Assembly (NCBI RefSeq): GCF_019059575.1
Contig: NW_024881966.1
Span: 372,001 to 436,000, forward strand
Source of the DNA: Amphibalanus amphitrite
Taxonomy: Eukaryota; Arthropoda; Thecostraca; Balanomorpha; Balanidae
Direction of reading: 5' to 3'
DNA: 64,000 nt
The translations under genes were made by a program, and so were the position numbers. Below are positions 24,701-34,391 of this stretch, one piece after another (position 1 is the first letter of the stretch; each line of letters opens with the position of its first letter). Below the pieces are notes generated by a model. It saw only the letters and a program-made list of their open reading frames with translations. It did not search any database and was not told the DNA's origin.

Positions 24701-27250
24701 TTCCTGGCGTATTTTCTTTTAAAATTGCCGATAACTACGAGTGGAGGCCGAAATCGGCCGTAAGGAGGTAGACTGTTAGGTTTTCGGACACGGGCTACAA
24801 GATGGCTATCTCAGTTTCAATCCCCATGTTAAAGGTGGCCCTTTTCCTTTAATTACTGTCTTCGAAAAAACCAAATGTCTAACGACCCCTGCGAAGATCA
24901 GCTAGCCGCACAATAGCACGGTGATTGACGGTGATTGGTAAAATTGTCATGGGGGAAGACCAGCAATCTACTAGTAGATTATAAATGGCCTTGGCACCAA
25001 CCATAGCGGGCTTACCCCCACCCTTTTAGGACCAGAAAAATGTAAGTGTTTTTTAAAGCAAACTAAATTATGTTCTGGAATGACGAAGCCATTCACCAAT
25101 TAACAAAGTTGTTGAAAAATAATTGTCAAGTAAAACCAAACAAAAATAGGGACCAATTGTTACCTAATTTGGTCCTGGTTACGAGATAAACTTAGGGTGG
25201 TTGGCTTCTCCCAACCCCCTATAACATTTAACATTATAACGTTAACGTGAGTTGGTGGCTCAAGCTTCATTATATTGTGAGTAGGTGCCGGCTCAAGCGG
25301 CATCATAACTTGAGTAGGCCCAGGGCTGCACAAGCGACATTATGACGTGAGTAGACTGCACAAACGATACTGTAACATGAGTTTTGGGCTAAATTTTGAT
25401 CTTTTCTCTTCCGATTTATTATATCTTAAAATTGTGTCGATTGGCTCGTGTAATGCCGACAGACCCACAGAATTTATGCGCCCTCTAGTATGTGATACCC
25501 CCCCCCCCTCTAGCGCTTCGGCTGACGGTTACCCCCCCCCCCTCCCCCAGCGCCTTGGCTAACGGTTACCCCTCCCCCCGCAGAAGATTCACAGTGGACA
25601 GCCTCGCAGCTACTACTTCTGCCACCTGTGTGACACCCGCTACCTGGCAGCAGTAAACCTAGGGGTTCACTTCAAGAGGGCGCACAACCTCAGAGTTCCA
25701 GACGGACACACGCGGTTCAAGTGAGTACCCAGCGCTCTGCAGCCGCACGGGGTGGGGGAGGGAGGATGTATGCGCCCCACCATATTATTTATATACGCGT
25801 CCCACCGGCCACCCGATCGGCGGTATTAGTAAAGTAATCTTGATCGGCGGTGATCGGCGGTGCCATCCGGACGCAGCGTGCATGCAACGAAAAACAAATA
25901 CAAACAACCACGTCTGAAAAAGTCAACCTTTACACTCCAAGTAATCACTGTTTTTTTTTCTCGATTTGTTTTGCAATCCCTTTGTGTATAAGCATTGCTG
26001 AGTTTCTGTAATGGGCAATAGGATATGACTTGTTGCACGGTGGTGCACAATGCACAATGCACATGTTGCACTATATTTCCAATGCGCAACTAGTGCGCCG
26101 GTTTGATGTATGTTTCCTATTTCCATGTGGGATGTTTCAAATCACTCACAGCCGCGTGAGACGCGATCTGTCTGTCCGTGTGTAACGTGTCTGCCTAAGC
26201 CAGTGCGATACGCATTCTTTTTCACTAGTAACCCCAAGGAGAAATCTCGCTCCATCGTCCAGGACCTATTGTGGCCACCAGAACGAACTACAGATTTTCG
26301 ATCTAACACTATTGATCTGTAACTCACGGGGTGTCCCTCCGCACCATTTTAAACTCCCCTCCCTCCTTCCATCCGGTGCGCGTCAGGTACCGGCGGGGCG
26401 CCGACGGCCATTACCGACTAGAGACGCTCCGGTACGAGTCTCTGGAGGTGGCCGAACTGGCGGAGGCGGCCGCGGCACCGGAGCCGCAGCCGGCCCCCCA
26501 GCCGGCCGCGACCACCCCCATGATGGATGTGCTGGCTCTCAGCTGTGAGGACGGAGATGTGCCGGACACCATTAATGCTGACGATGGCCGCGAGCTGCAC
26601 CTCCCAGAGGAGGTGCGCCGCGCGCTGGCCACCGGCCGCCGCGTGCTCGTCTGCGTCCAGGGAGACCAGGTGAGCGGGACCAAGAGTTCCTTAGCGTGAC
26701 TTCTGTGGCGGACGGAGCGGGTCAGGGCCAGGTAGGCATGAGCCTGTTCTGGGGTGGCGCTGTTTCAGTCGACTTTTATCTGGGGTAAACCCACAATTAG
26801 AAAATGGGTTAGCTATTATATCGAAGTTAATTGGTTGCAGTAGCAAGTTGATTGAGAAAATTGGTCCTTTAGATACTCTTTTGCAGGCTGTTCTTTTCAT
26901 TATAATATGAGACAATGCCTTCACTTTATTTGATTATTGTGTCTTGGGCTGTCTTTCACCTTCACCTCCGACTGGTCCGTGTGTGACCTATCCGCAATGA
27001 CCTCTGCACGAACCCCACTGTGTCTCCCACTCAGCTGTGACTGGTCCGTGTATCTGCATGACGTCTGTGTCTCCCAGTCAGTTCTGACTCGTCCTCTGAG
27101 TAACCGCCGTCCGGTCCGGTGTCACAGGTGCAGCTGCTGGCCAATGTGGACGCCATGAACGAGCTGGGCGACCCGGACGATCCGGACGCGCTCATGATGG
27201 TCGTGGACGGACAGGCGGTGGCCGTCGGTCCGGCGCCCGACGCCGAGTGA
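18744..27250 (+). CDS. HINFP: HINFP-like C2H2 zinc-finger transcription factor (10 exons)
   Basis: This is an orthologue-type match to histone H4 transcription factor (MIZF/HINFP), a nuclear C2H2 protein that in vertebrates drives histone H4 genes at S phase. Exons: 18744-18922, 19485-19597, 19914-20124, 21195-21328, 21815-21967, 22268-22466, 22906-23041, 25584-25720, 26387-26669, 27128-27250. Phases agree and give 555 aa (human about 517). Residues 1-60 are Ala/Glu/Pro-rich. Fingers follow through about residue 415: CEWLGCDF, CRWADCTF, CYWQDCTAEF, CLWLDCTAAH, CPTCGIVF, CSHCLKLF, CQLCTMTV, CPKCSQTC, CPHEGCRFAF and CHLCDTRY. The family's hallmark after the last finger, RFKYRRGADGHYRLETLRYESLEV, spans exons 8-9 and matches in order. 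An acidic tail ends the protein. Exon 2 could instead start at 19449, which is also in frame. Exons 6 and 7 have duplicated splice junctions, and introns 3 and 7 carry MITEs. Confidence 0.93.
19141..19155. repeat. T-run and G-run in HINFP intron 1
   Basis: A T-run directly followed by a G-run; homopolymer only. Confidence 0.5.
20355..21058. mobile_element. TTAA-flanked MITE in HINFP intron 3
   Basis: Left end TTAAAGGTAGACTGCCACCTT at 20355, right end AAGGTGGCAGTCTTCCTTTAA at 21058, inverted with two differences and flanked by TTAA on both sides. About 700 bp, AT-rich inside, no transposase. The TTAA target is typical of the piggyBac superfamily, so this is inferred to be a piggyBac-type MITE. 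The end pattern TTAAAGG...CCACCTT is shared with 24341-24852 and the repeat at 1-873. Confidence 0.8.
22126..22267 (+). repeat. Two decayed tandem copies of the HINFP exon 6 acceptor region
   Basis: The junction of intron 5 and exon 6 (AAGCTGACAGTATCTCCCC, then TTGCAG, then ACCTGCGGTACCAGTGCAGC) is preceded by two similar copies: 22126-22179 with CACAG before AGCTGTGGTACC, and 22180-22240 with AACAG before AGCTGCGATACC. Each keeps an AG acceptor, a pyrimidine-rich run and the start of the exon. The first copy reaches a stop if spliced; the second would be out of frame with exon 6. Confidence 0.8.
22741..22792. repeat. GTGTCTCGC minisatellite, HINFP intron 6
   Basis: About five tandem copies of GTGTCTCGC / GTGTCTCGCA, 9-10 bp each. 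Confidence 0.75.
23024..23129 (+). repeat. Tandem copies of the HINFP exon 7 donor junction
   Basis: The real exon end and donor (GGCTCAAGCGACATTACAAC, then GTGAGTAGG) is followed by at least two diverged copies within 90 bp, one with GCGAGT and one with GTGAGT in the donor position. More copies resume at 23716-23766 and 25215-25380 beyond inserted elements, so the array once ran continuously through the intron. Confidence 0.8.
23130..23715. mobile_element. TTAA-flanked MITE inserted in the donor-repeat array
   Basis: Left end TTAACCCGCGAGCCGCTGGGG; right end contains CCCCTCAGCGGCTGG and finishes CACCGGGTTAA. TTAA lies on both sides. The ends begin CCC next to TTAA, like piggyBac-type elements. 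A copy of the left end (TTAACCCGCGCGCCGCTGGGG) occurs at about 55168. No transposase frame. Confidence 0.75.
23767..25214. mobile_element. Inserted sequence in HINFP intron 7, with a nested MITE
   Basis: The donor-junction repeats stop at about 23766 and resume at about 25215, so this 1.45-kb block is an insertion. It starts GGGAAGTGGGGGTAACCCCG and ends near CCCAACCCCCTATAAC. The ends are roughly inverted but imperfect. A TTAA-flanked MITE is nested at 24341-24852. No coding frame was recognised. Confidence 0.55.
24341..24852. mobile_element. TTAA-flanked MITE nested in intron 7 insertion
   Basis: Left TTAAAAGAAAAGGGCCACCTT; right AAAGGTGGCCCTTTTCCTTTAA; near-perfect inverted ends with TTAA target duplication. 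512 bp, no frame. Same end style as 20355-21058. Confidence 0.8.
25215..25380 (+). repeat. Further exon 7 donor-junction repeats
   Basis: Five or so units of about 28-35 bp with the pattern GGCTCAAGCG-CATTATAAC-GTGAGTAGG. Several keep GTGAGT. They continue the array that begins at the exon 7 donor. Confidence 0.75.
25496..25583. repeat. C-run repeats before HINFP exon 8
   Basis: Three copies of a C-run followed by (T)AGCGC(T/C)TCGGCT-ACGGTTACC lead into the exon 8 acceptor at 25581-25583. This long pyrimidine tract serves as the acceptor's polypyrimidine region. It is another tandem duplication at a HINFP splice site. Confidence 0.6.
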
Positions 27251-28074
27251 ACCCTGGACTGGAGTGGAGTTGGGAGGAGTGGAGTGGAGTTATGGGGAGT
27301 GAGCGGTGACAGACTGACGGCAGAAGACGACCGCTGACGGACGATATGATAAACTGATATGGGAAGGAAGGCAAAGAAAAGACACGTTTTGAAGGAGAAA
27401 TGCAAATGAAATGAAATGAATAGGTGATTTTCGAATGGAGATGTCTGAGAAAGAATGAAACCGAAGATGTGACCGAGATGTGACCTAGTGAGCGGTGAAG
27501 TTAGTGAAGGAAACGATCCATGGAGGGAGTAGGATAGTCCACATGGGGAGTAACGAAGAACGTTAGTGGCGAAGAGAAGAGCCGTCTGGTAGAGTGAAGT
27601 GGTTTGTGGAAATGGAAGAGTGGTCCTTGGTAGAGCGGAGAGGTCTGTGGTTGAGTTACGAGGGTAACTGAGCTCTGCCGACGGCCGTGCCAGTCAGTGT
27701 GAGGTCCACAGCCGGGCGGCGGCAGGCTGGACTTTCATTGGAACGGACGGGCATTTCTCAGGACTGACGGAGGACATTGGGCTGGTGTCGATAGATGCGC
27801 TGTTCGAGGGACAGTGCGGGTGTGAGGACTGCGACAGGTAGCCGACAGCTCAGTGATACTGGTCCGTGCTACAGACTAGAGCGGACTGTTACAGCTGTGA
27901 CAGACTCACGACAGTGACAGACAACGGATAGACGACTGACCGATGAGTTCAAAAGACCGGCTGAACAAACCCAGGCGAACTATGGCACTGGGCGAAAACA
28001 GCGAAAGATCTCGAGCGAGTGTGGCGGCGCGCGGGTTACTTGTCCGTCCCTAAGGCTGGCTTTGGCGGACGGGG
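27251..28074. other. Probable HINFP 3' UTR and flank
   Basis: G/A-rich sequence with GGAGTGGAGT and similar short repeats follows the stop. I see no canonical AATAAA close to the stop. No further coding exon was recognised. Confidence 0.45.
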
Positions 28075-29884
28075 CGGGGCATTCCACGTCAAATCAAACA
28101 CCGAAATCCGTCATCCCCTTCGATTTTTCTGAAAATTTGTAGGTAGACTGGGCATGGTTCAAAACTGAGTTGCGTATAATATTTTCGAAATTTGATAACG
28201 TATCGCTGAGATATAGGTCATCAAATATAGAGAAAAATGCCACGCATCAATTTTTTAAATGGCTATAACTCTGGTTCCTTTTCTGGTATCAAAATGATAT
28301 TAACAGGGTCTTATAGGCCATTGATAAGGCTTTGATTTTTAATTATAAAATTAAATTGAAGTGACCTTGAAATGCATTTGACCTTTAATTAAAACAGAAA
28401 AAATTAAATAGCAAAAAACACGTCACCTTCGATTTGGGTAATTTTTACATATTATTTCCGTCACAATGTTCCTAACCATCTGTGAAAAAAATGGAGTGGG
28501 CCATTCATAACTTTCGCGGCAAACGCCGTTTTCATGCATCAACATCACGCAACCGCGCGTGACCTTGAAAGGCAGAGTCAAGACATGCTTGCTTGTGTAC
28601 ACTTTCTGAAATGAATGATTGCTGATTAGTGATATCCCAAACTCTGCGAGAATGGAAATGCATAGTCATCGTAGTCAAGCATTCACGTTCCATAGTAAAA
28701 GTGTCTCAGGCAAACGGTATTTTGCGGTGAATTTTGAGCCGTGTGGAAATGCATCATGAAGTAAATTCAACGAAAACATTATCACGCAACGATATCTTCA
28801 CGTCTTTTGATCTTCACTATACGAAAGAACATACATTTTTTAGTATGTATGGGAATTTCTAGTTAATCCAATAATAAATATGGCAGTTAGAGGCCTCAGC
28901 TAAGAGTAACATGTCGCCGGCTGAGGCGGGCTCGGCCGATGCGGGAAACGCAGCATTGGCAGCAATCACAATTTTGTGTTTACACGTTCATATTTCAATT
29001 GTTTACCAACCGATTTTCAAAATTCTTTCACCATAAGATTGCCTGTACATTTCTTAGTCTTCTCACAAAATTTGACGCGAATCGAACGTAATCAGCGGTA
29101 GGGAGCGCGATGTAAAGACGGAACCGTTCCGTTCCGTCCCGGCACAGTCTACAATTCAGGCGGCGCGTAGCGGTCGGCGCCGGCTGCCGAGTCGCCGCGT
29201 CGCTGCGGCGACAGTATGTTCACTTTACAACGCTATTACTAGAACAGTTGTGAACCGATTTTCTTATTGCTTGCACGATGAGATGTCCAATTCAATTCTT
29301 GACAGGTAGCCATAATTAATTTCGCATTCATCTTATGAGATATTGGCGAAAAAACAGGAGGGGTGGGCGAAATTCGCTCTTCCCCCTCCACTGCGCATGC
29401 TAACATACGTTTGCATATGTGCAATTTTTTTCAAAACTTATGAATGGCCCACTCTAATTTTTTTCACAGGTTGTTAAGAATATGGTAGGCAATAAAATAT
29501 ATGAAAATGAGCCAAATCGAAGGTGACGTGTTTTTTGCTATTTCAATATTCGTGCTTAAGAACAGAGTTAAGCAACTTTCAAGGTCATATATTTAAGTAG
29601 GTGCAATTCTAAACAAATGCTTAAGAAATTACCTAAACAGTAAGGTTTATTTCATTCAAATCAAACAAGTACAACCAAAGTTATGATCGTTCAAAAATAT
29701 AAAGATGCAACATTTTGTAAAAATTTGATGCCCTATCTTTAGAAGACCTGTGGTCAGAATGTGCAAAAAACATCAATGTAATGTCCGGGGCCACACAGGA
29801 ACTCGCTCACAAATTTATAATAAAATCGCTGATGGTAAGGTGCAAAACAACCGATTTTTGTTCGATTTGACGTGGAATGCCCCG
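28075..29884. mobile_element. 1.8-kb inverted-repeat element with CGGGGCATTCCACGTCAAAT ends
   Basis: The left end CGGGGCATTCCACGTCAAAT at 28075 is matched in inverse by ATTTGACGTGGAATGCCCCG ending at 29884. Inside, 28391-28530 pairs with 29432-29545, sharing GCAAAAAACACGTCACCTTCG and GGCCATTCATAACTT. The long arms are diverged and separated by about 0.9 kb. No transposase frame remains, and the target duplication is unclear. Confidence 0.75.
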
Positions 29885-31181
29885 GACGCCCCAGTCGTTC
29901 TGTATCGTGTTTCACAGGCAAGAGTCTCCTGGTGCCTTTACCGCGGCGACTTGCAGGTTTACAAGTGTCTCACGCCGTTTTGTGTTGTTTGGCCATGTTT
30001 GAGCGCGGGGAGGATGGTGAAAGTTTTTACGGTGTTGATATTATATTGGTCAGTCATTTTGAACACTGCGTAGTGTGCACATTGTTGGCATATGCTCAAT
30101 ACACATACGAACATTCTTACGGTACTTGATGTATGGCATCTGCGGGTGCTCAGAAAGCAATGCTTCGCGATTCTGGTTTCCTCTTAGGACTTCACTACAG
30201 GTAAAATAAGGTGTATTTTTGTACCGTGAAGAGCAGCGATGATTGTGATGGACATGAGAGGAATCGCAGCGAGGTGAGCTGCTGCCGCCGACGGTGCGGT
30301 CCCCTACCGGCGCATCTCGCACAAGCGCCCAGACGACACTACTGACCTGTGAGCAGTGCGTGAGGGCGATTACAGTGGCTTTCCACGCGTGATTGGCCGG
30401 GAGTAGAAACGCGTGGCCTCCGGCGCGCCGCCGTACCGTGACGCAGCGCCGAGCGAACGGCGGTCGACCACCACGGTTGGCGCGGAGAAAGCTGATCGAG
30501 GGACCGAGCGGACGAACACAGAAACTAGTCGAAATACGACCGCTTACGACATTGTGCGCTGTTTACCTCATATCGATCATCAGTCTATGTTGAAAGAGGG
30601 GTCAAGTTATCACCTTGAGGCTTGAACTGCCGTTTTGATAGTTAGTCCGATTAATGCGCATACACAATTACACATACAGGCACTAGGCAGCGCCGTGGTA
30701 CGCTTATCGGCCCACCTCCATTACCGATACCCAGCCAGTAGCCACACGCTGACCGGACGTGCGTCACGCTGCCCACAGTTGGCGAGTTCCGGTCATATCA
30801 CACGCCGACCAAACGGACCGCTCGTACACAGCAGCTGCACAGGCGAACAGGATTGTAATTGCTCACGGCCAGTTCGGCCACAGTAGCACGACTGTCTCCC
30901 ACTCATCTGCGCACTTGTTACACAATACAAATTGCAAGTTGAACGTAGATGTCAGTGAAAATCGGGAACAGAAGAAAGGCTATGCGCCTTCAGTATTGAT
31001 GGCATACAGTTTCACATCGTTTTGTACGTTCCCCGAGCTGTCTCTCACCGTGAAAGCTCAACAAACATCAGAGTAACGCAACGCAATGCTCAGGCTTCCC
31101 CCGGCCGTTGCTTCAAATGTGTAACTCTTGAATAACGTGCGCCGGTACCACCGAAGCCTACCTCGAGTCAGTTAGTAGCGG
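29885..31181. other. Stretch with no recognisable gene
   Basis: 30280-30500 is locally GC- and CpG-rich and could be a promoter or untranslated exon, but no coding signature was recognised. The remaining open frames are short and of random character. Confidence 0.35.
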
Positions 31182-31185
31182 TTGA

Positions 31186-31190
31186 TGAGA

Positions 31191-31278
<88 letters not shown>

Positions 31279-31378
31279 CGAGAGCGAGAGCGAGAGCGAG
31301 AGCGAGAGCGAGAGCGAGAGCGAGAGCGAGAGCGAGAGCGAGAGCGAGAGCGAGAGCGAGAGCGAGAGCGAGAGCGAG

Positions 31379-31475
<97 letters not shown>
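31186..31475. repeat. (GA)n and (GAGAGC)n microsatellite
   Basis: Pure GA repeats at 31186-31270 and 31386-31475 flank a block of about 19 hexamers GAGAGC (31272-31386). Every open frame across it is translated repeat (Arg-Glu, Ala-Arg or Ser-Leu) and is not a gene. Confidence 0.95.
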
Positions 31476-31477
<2 letters not shown>

Positions 31478-31829
31478 CGTGCAGGGTGAACTCCGCACAT
31501 TCTCCCGTGTAACAGCGTCCCATGTAACAAACGATGCAAGTAACGCTTGTGCCACTTGGATACAAAAATAATGCATGTATGACACCGGTAGCGCAATCAT
31601 ACTGGACACTGTGACAACACCCATGCACGAGGGCTACTCTACGGCCCCCACCTATGGTCCCAGGGTGACGTCGCGTTACCAGCGCGTCTCTCGTCCGATC
31701 GCGTTACCCCAAACGTCTTAAGCTAAAACGTGTTATCTTGATTAGGGAGTCGCACTACCCCTGTATCGGAACCTAACTACAAGACCGTCGCCGCCCAATC
31801 ACGAAACAATGAGGTAGTGCTCTCCCACA

Positions 31830-31895
31830 TAGCATAGTAGTTACATTGCGTCGGCAAATACTAGCAGTTACTTTGCGTCGGCAAATACTCCAGCG
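31830..31895. repeat. Two direct copies of AGTTAC(A/T)TTGCGTCGGCA
   Basis: AGTTACATTGCGTCGGCAAA and AGTTACTTTGCGTCGGCAAA sit about 29 bp apart. Confidence 0.6.
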
Positions 31896-32149
31896 CCTGC
31901 TGTTACAGCGCACAGCGGCGTCCCTCCGCGCGCACACAATAGACGGCACCGTACGAGTCGCGTGGCGCCTCTCCCACGATCTCTGAGCTGAGCGTCGCCC
32001 CGGGCGATGTCAGAGCAGACTGGTCGGAATTGTACAAATAAACCGGCTTCGTCAGAAGGAGCGACGGACCTAGCCGGCCGCCCCCGACCTTTCCAGGGAT
32101 CACAGTCCGTCCGCCCGTGTGTGACACTCGGAGGGATGGTGCCTGAAAG

Positions 32150-32360
32150 AGGGCGGATATACGTCAGAGATTTCAGAAACATAGCCGGAAAGGCGAGGAC
32201 ATCGATATAAGGATGACGTGTGTCCGCCCTGACGTCAGTGATTAGAACATAGCTGGGAAAGTGGGGACATCGAGATAAGGATGACGTGTGTCCGAGGTGA
32301 AACAGGACGGACACGGCAGTGATAGGAACATAGCTGGAAAAGTGAGGATAGGAAATAAGG
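32150..32360. repeat. Three tandem units with AACATAGCTGG...GATGACGTGTGTCCG
   Basis: Units start at about 32178, 32247 and 32328 (about 69 and 81 bp apart) and share AACATAGC(C/T)GG, GGACATCGA, ATAAGGATGACGTGTGTCC. They include TGACGTCA and TGACGTG cyclic-AMP-response-like cores. The third unit is less complete. Confidence 0.65.
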
Positions 32361-32530
32361 AGAGTAGCTGCTGGAACAACAGGACACTAAGGGGAGTCAG
32401 GACTCCCGCACCCGAGGCCGACTCTGGGGTTTTACGCCAACACTCCGTGAAATCTTCCAGGAGCCGGCCAATAAAATCACGGAGTTTCTCCGAGGAGTGG
32501 GGCGCGCCGAACCCCCCGTCGACGTGCTCC

Positions 32531-32560
32531 CGCGGCGGGCCCCCTAGAGGGCCCGCCGCG
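32531..32560. repeat. Perfect GC-rich hairpin
   Basis: CGCGGCGGGCCC and GGGCCCGCCGCG form a 12-bp stem with a 6-nt loop (CCTAGA). Confidence 0.75.
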
Positions 32561-32941
32561 TGGCGTGCAAGAAGAGAGAGAAAGAGCATAGCTAAAACAG
32601 CGGGAACACATACAGGATGGATGGAGAAGCCGGGACAGAGTGGCACAGTCTGAGAAAAAAAAACACACCAAATGTAAAAACGGTTACGAGCTAAGGACTA
32701 AGTAAAGACCACAGTTGCCCAAATATGGATATGGACACAATCCTCTCCTCATTTCTGCTTTTTACACCAAAAGAAAGTAACAAATGCAGCAAGACGGCAG
32801 ACGTGGTATCATGTTGCTCCTTATCGACTATGAGCGATCAGACACACAGCAAGTCAGCTGGGATCTGGGCTAAGCCCGGCAGACGCGGACCGCTCAGCCT
32901 CCCACCCTAGGCGCCACTCACCGCGGCACGGCCCGCCGGCG

Positions 32942-33716
32942 CTAGTTGGACGCGCCGCTCGTCGACCGGTCTCCGTCGGCGCCGATACGCACGCCGGGCG
33001 TCTTCAGCTGCGAGCTGATGGCGCCGCGGCCGCGTCCGACGACGGCCGGCCGCGCGCTGGCCGCCGGCGCCCCGTCCCCGCCGGCCGGCTCGCCGACCAG
33101 CGCGGCCGGCAGCGCCGCCGGCGCCGGACGCCGCGCCCGGCCCATGCCCAGGTTGGGGTTGATGTTCATGCCGTTGCAGCAGATGGGGTTGCTCATGGGT
33201 CTCCGGCGCGCGCCGATTGAGGACACGGACGGCGCCGCCGCCGACGAGGCGCCCACCATCGAGCCCGCCTCGCTGTTGGTAGAGCGAATCAGGAACGTGT
33301 CACTCCAAACACAAGAAGCACGAGCGGTTGAAATATGGAAAACAAATACTTAAACCAAACCAAGCAACAATGCAAAGTCATCTCCACTGAGCCCCAATGT
33401 TTTGGCAAACGAGACGTCCCCAGCCGCCGCGTTTCCTGCCCGCTGCCGTCCGTGCGGCGGCTCACCTGCCGTTCTGGATGGCCTGCGCGCGCTCCACGTT
33501 CTGTCGACGGAACTCGTTTCTGGCCGACTTGCCGCGGTGCTCGGTGGGCACGCGGAATATCTCCCGGTTCTGCGTGGCCACCTTGGGGTCGTACTTCTGG
33601 CGCATGTGGCGCGGCAGCTGGCTCACCTCCACGTCCCACTCGTCGGAGCCGTCGTTGTCCCAGCCCTCCACCTGGTTCTCGACGGCCTCGTTGCGGGCGC
33701 TCCAGGTGACGGGCAT
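32942..33716 (-). CDS. Conserved-looking protein of unknown function (two exons)
   Basis: Minus-strand exons 33716-33466 and 33272-32942 join at a GTGAGC donor and CAACAG acceptor with matching phase 2. From the ATG at 33716 they encode 193 aa, ending at TAG 32944-32942. I do not recognise the family. The first exon is mixed and structured-looking: an acidic Trp-containing stretch (GWDNDGSDEWDVEV), then REIFRVPTEHRGKSARNEFR, which looks conserved rather than random. The second exon is Ala/Gly/Pro/Arg-rich with NPICCNGMNINPNLGMG near its start. The frame is also open upstream to an alternative acceptor at 33746, so the true start may be in an exon I cannot see. GC content is high, as in the other coding exons here. 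It could be a scaffold or adaptor protein; no function is proposed. Confidence 0.7.
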
Positions 33717-33745
33717 ACTTAGATCGCCAGAGGTGCCCTCGGCGC

Positions 33746-34391
33746 CTGTCCGTCGGGCACACAAAAACTCAGACGCTTTGAGAGGATGGCATACAACTTA
33801 CGGCAGATGGGTACAAAAATTATGACATGTGGTGAAAAAGACAAACATGAAACATACTATGGTAGGTAGAGGTACGGTTCTCCAGGGTATTAGTCGTAGG
33901 TCGCTCGGCGAGCGGGAGGGCAACCAGTTCCGCCCCTGTATCGCGTGACCCCTTGCTCCGCCCAGTTACGCACGAGCGTACTCCACGCCGCGTAGTAGCG
34001 TGGGGAGGGGAGGGTTAGAATGGTGGCATGTGTAGAGGCTAGAACCGGTTTCCACCGCCATGCCACCGCCCAGCGACATGGAGCGGGGTCAGTGACCAGG
34101 GCGCAGGGAAAGGTCAGAGGTCAACTATAACGCAGAGCTTTGTGTCTCCCTCCCCTCCGCGTGTAACGACGCACGACAGCGGCCGGCCGCCGATCAGGCT
34201 TGACATGTCAAGGTCACCCGCAGTCAACGGGCTCAGAGGGTTGGTCGAGTGCGCGTCCGTGGCTGACGACAGTCTCGACCATGTGCTATGGTGCCGATAG
34301 ACTAGCGTGGGTAATAAGTTTTTGTTCAGTGCATATGGGTGCTGGGGTGTGTCATCTTGATATATGATGCCTTGTAACGTGTATGATACGT
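33746..34391. other. Possible upstream region of the 32942-33716 gene
   Basis: A donor-like GTAAGT occurs on the minus strand near 33797, but the preceding frame is interrupted. It is moderately GC-rich and I could not define another exon. Confidence 0.3.

Noticed and set aside
31158..31628. Open frames of 129-156 codons on both strands
   Set aside because: They are translations of GA and GAGAGC repeats (Arg-Glu, Ser-Leu, Ala-Leu).
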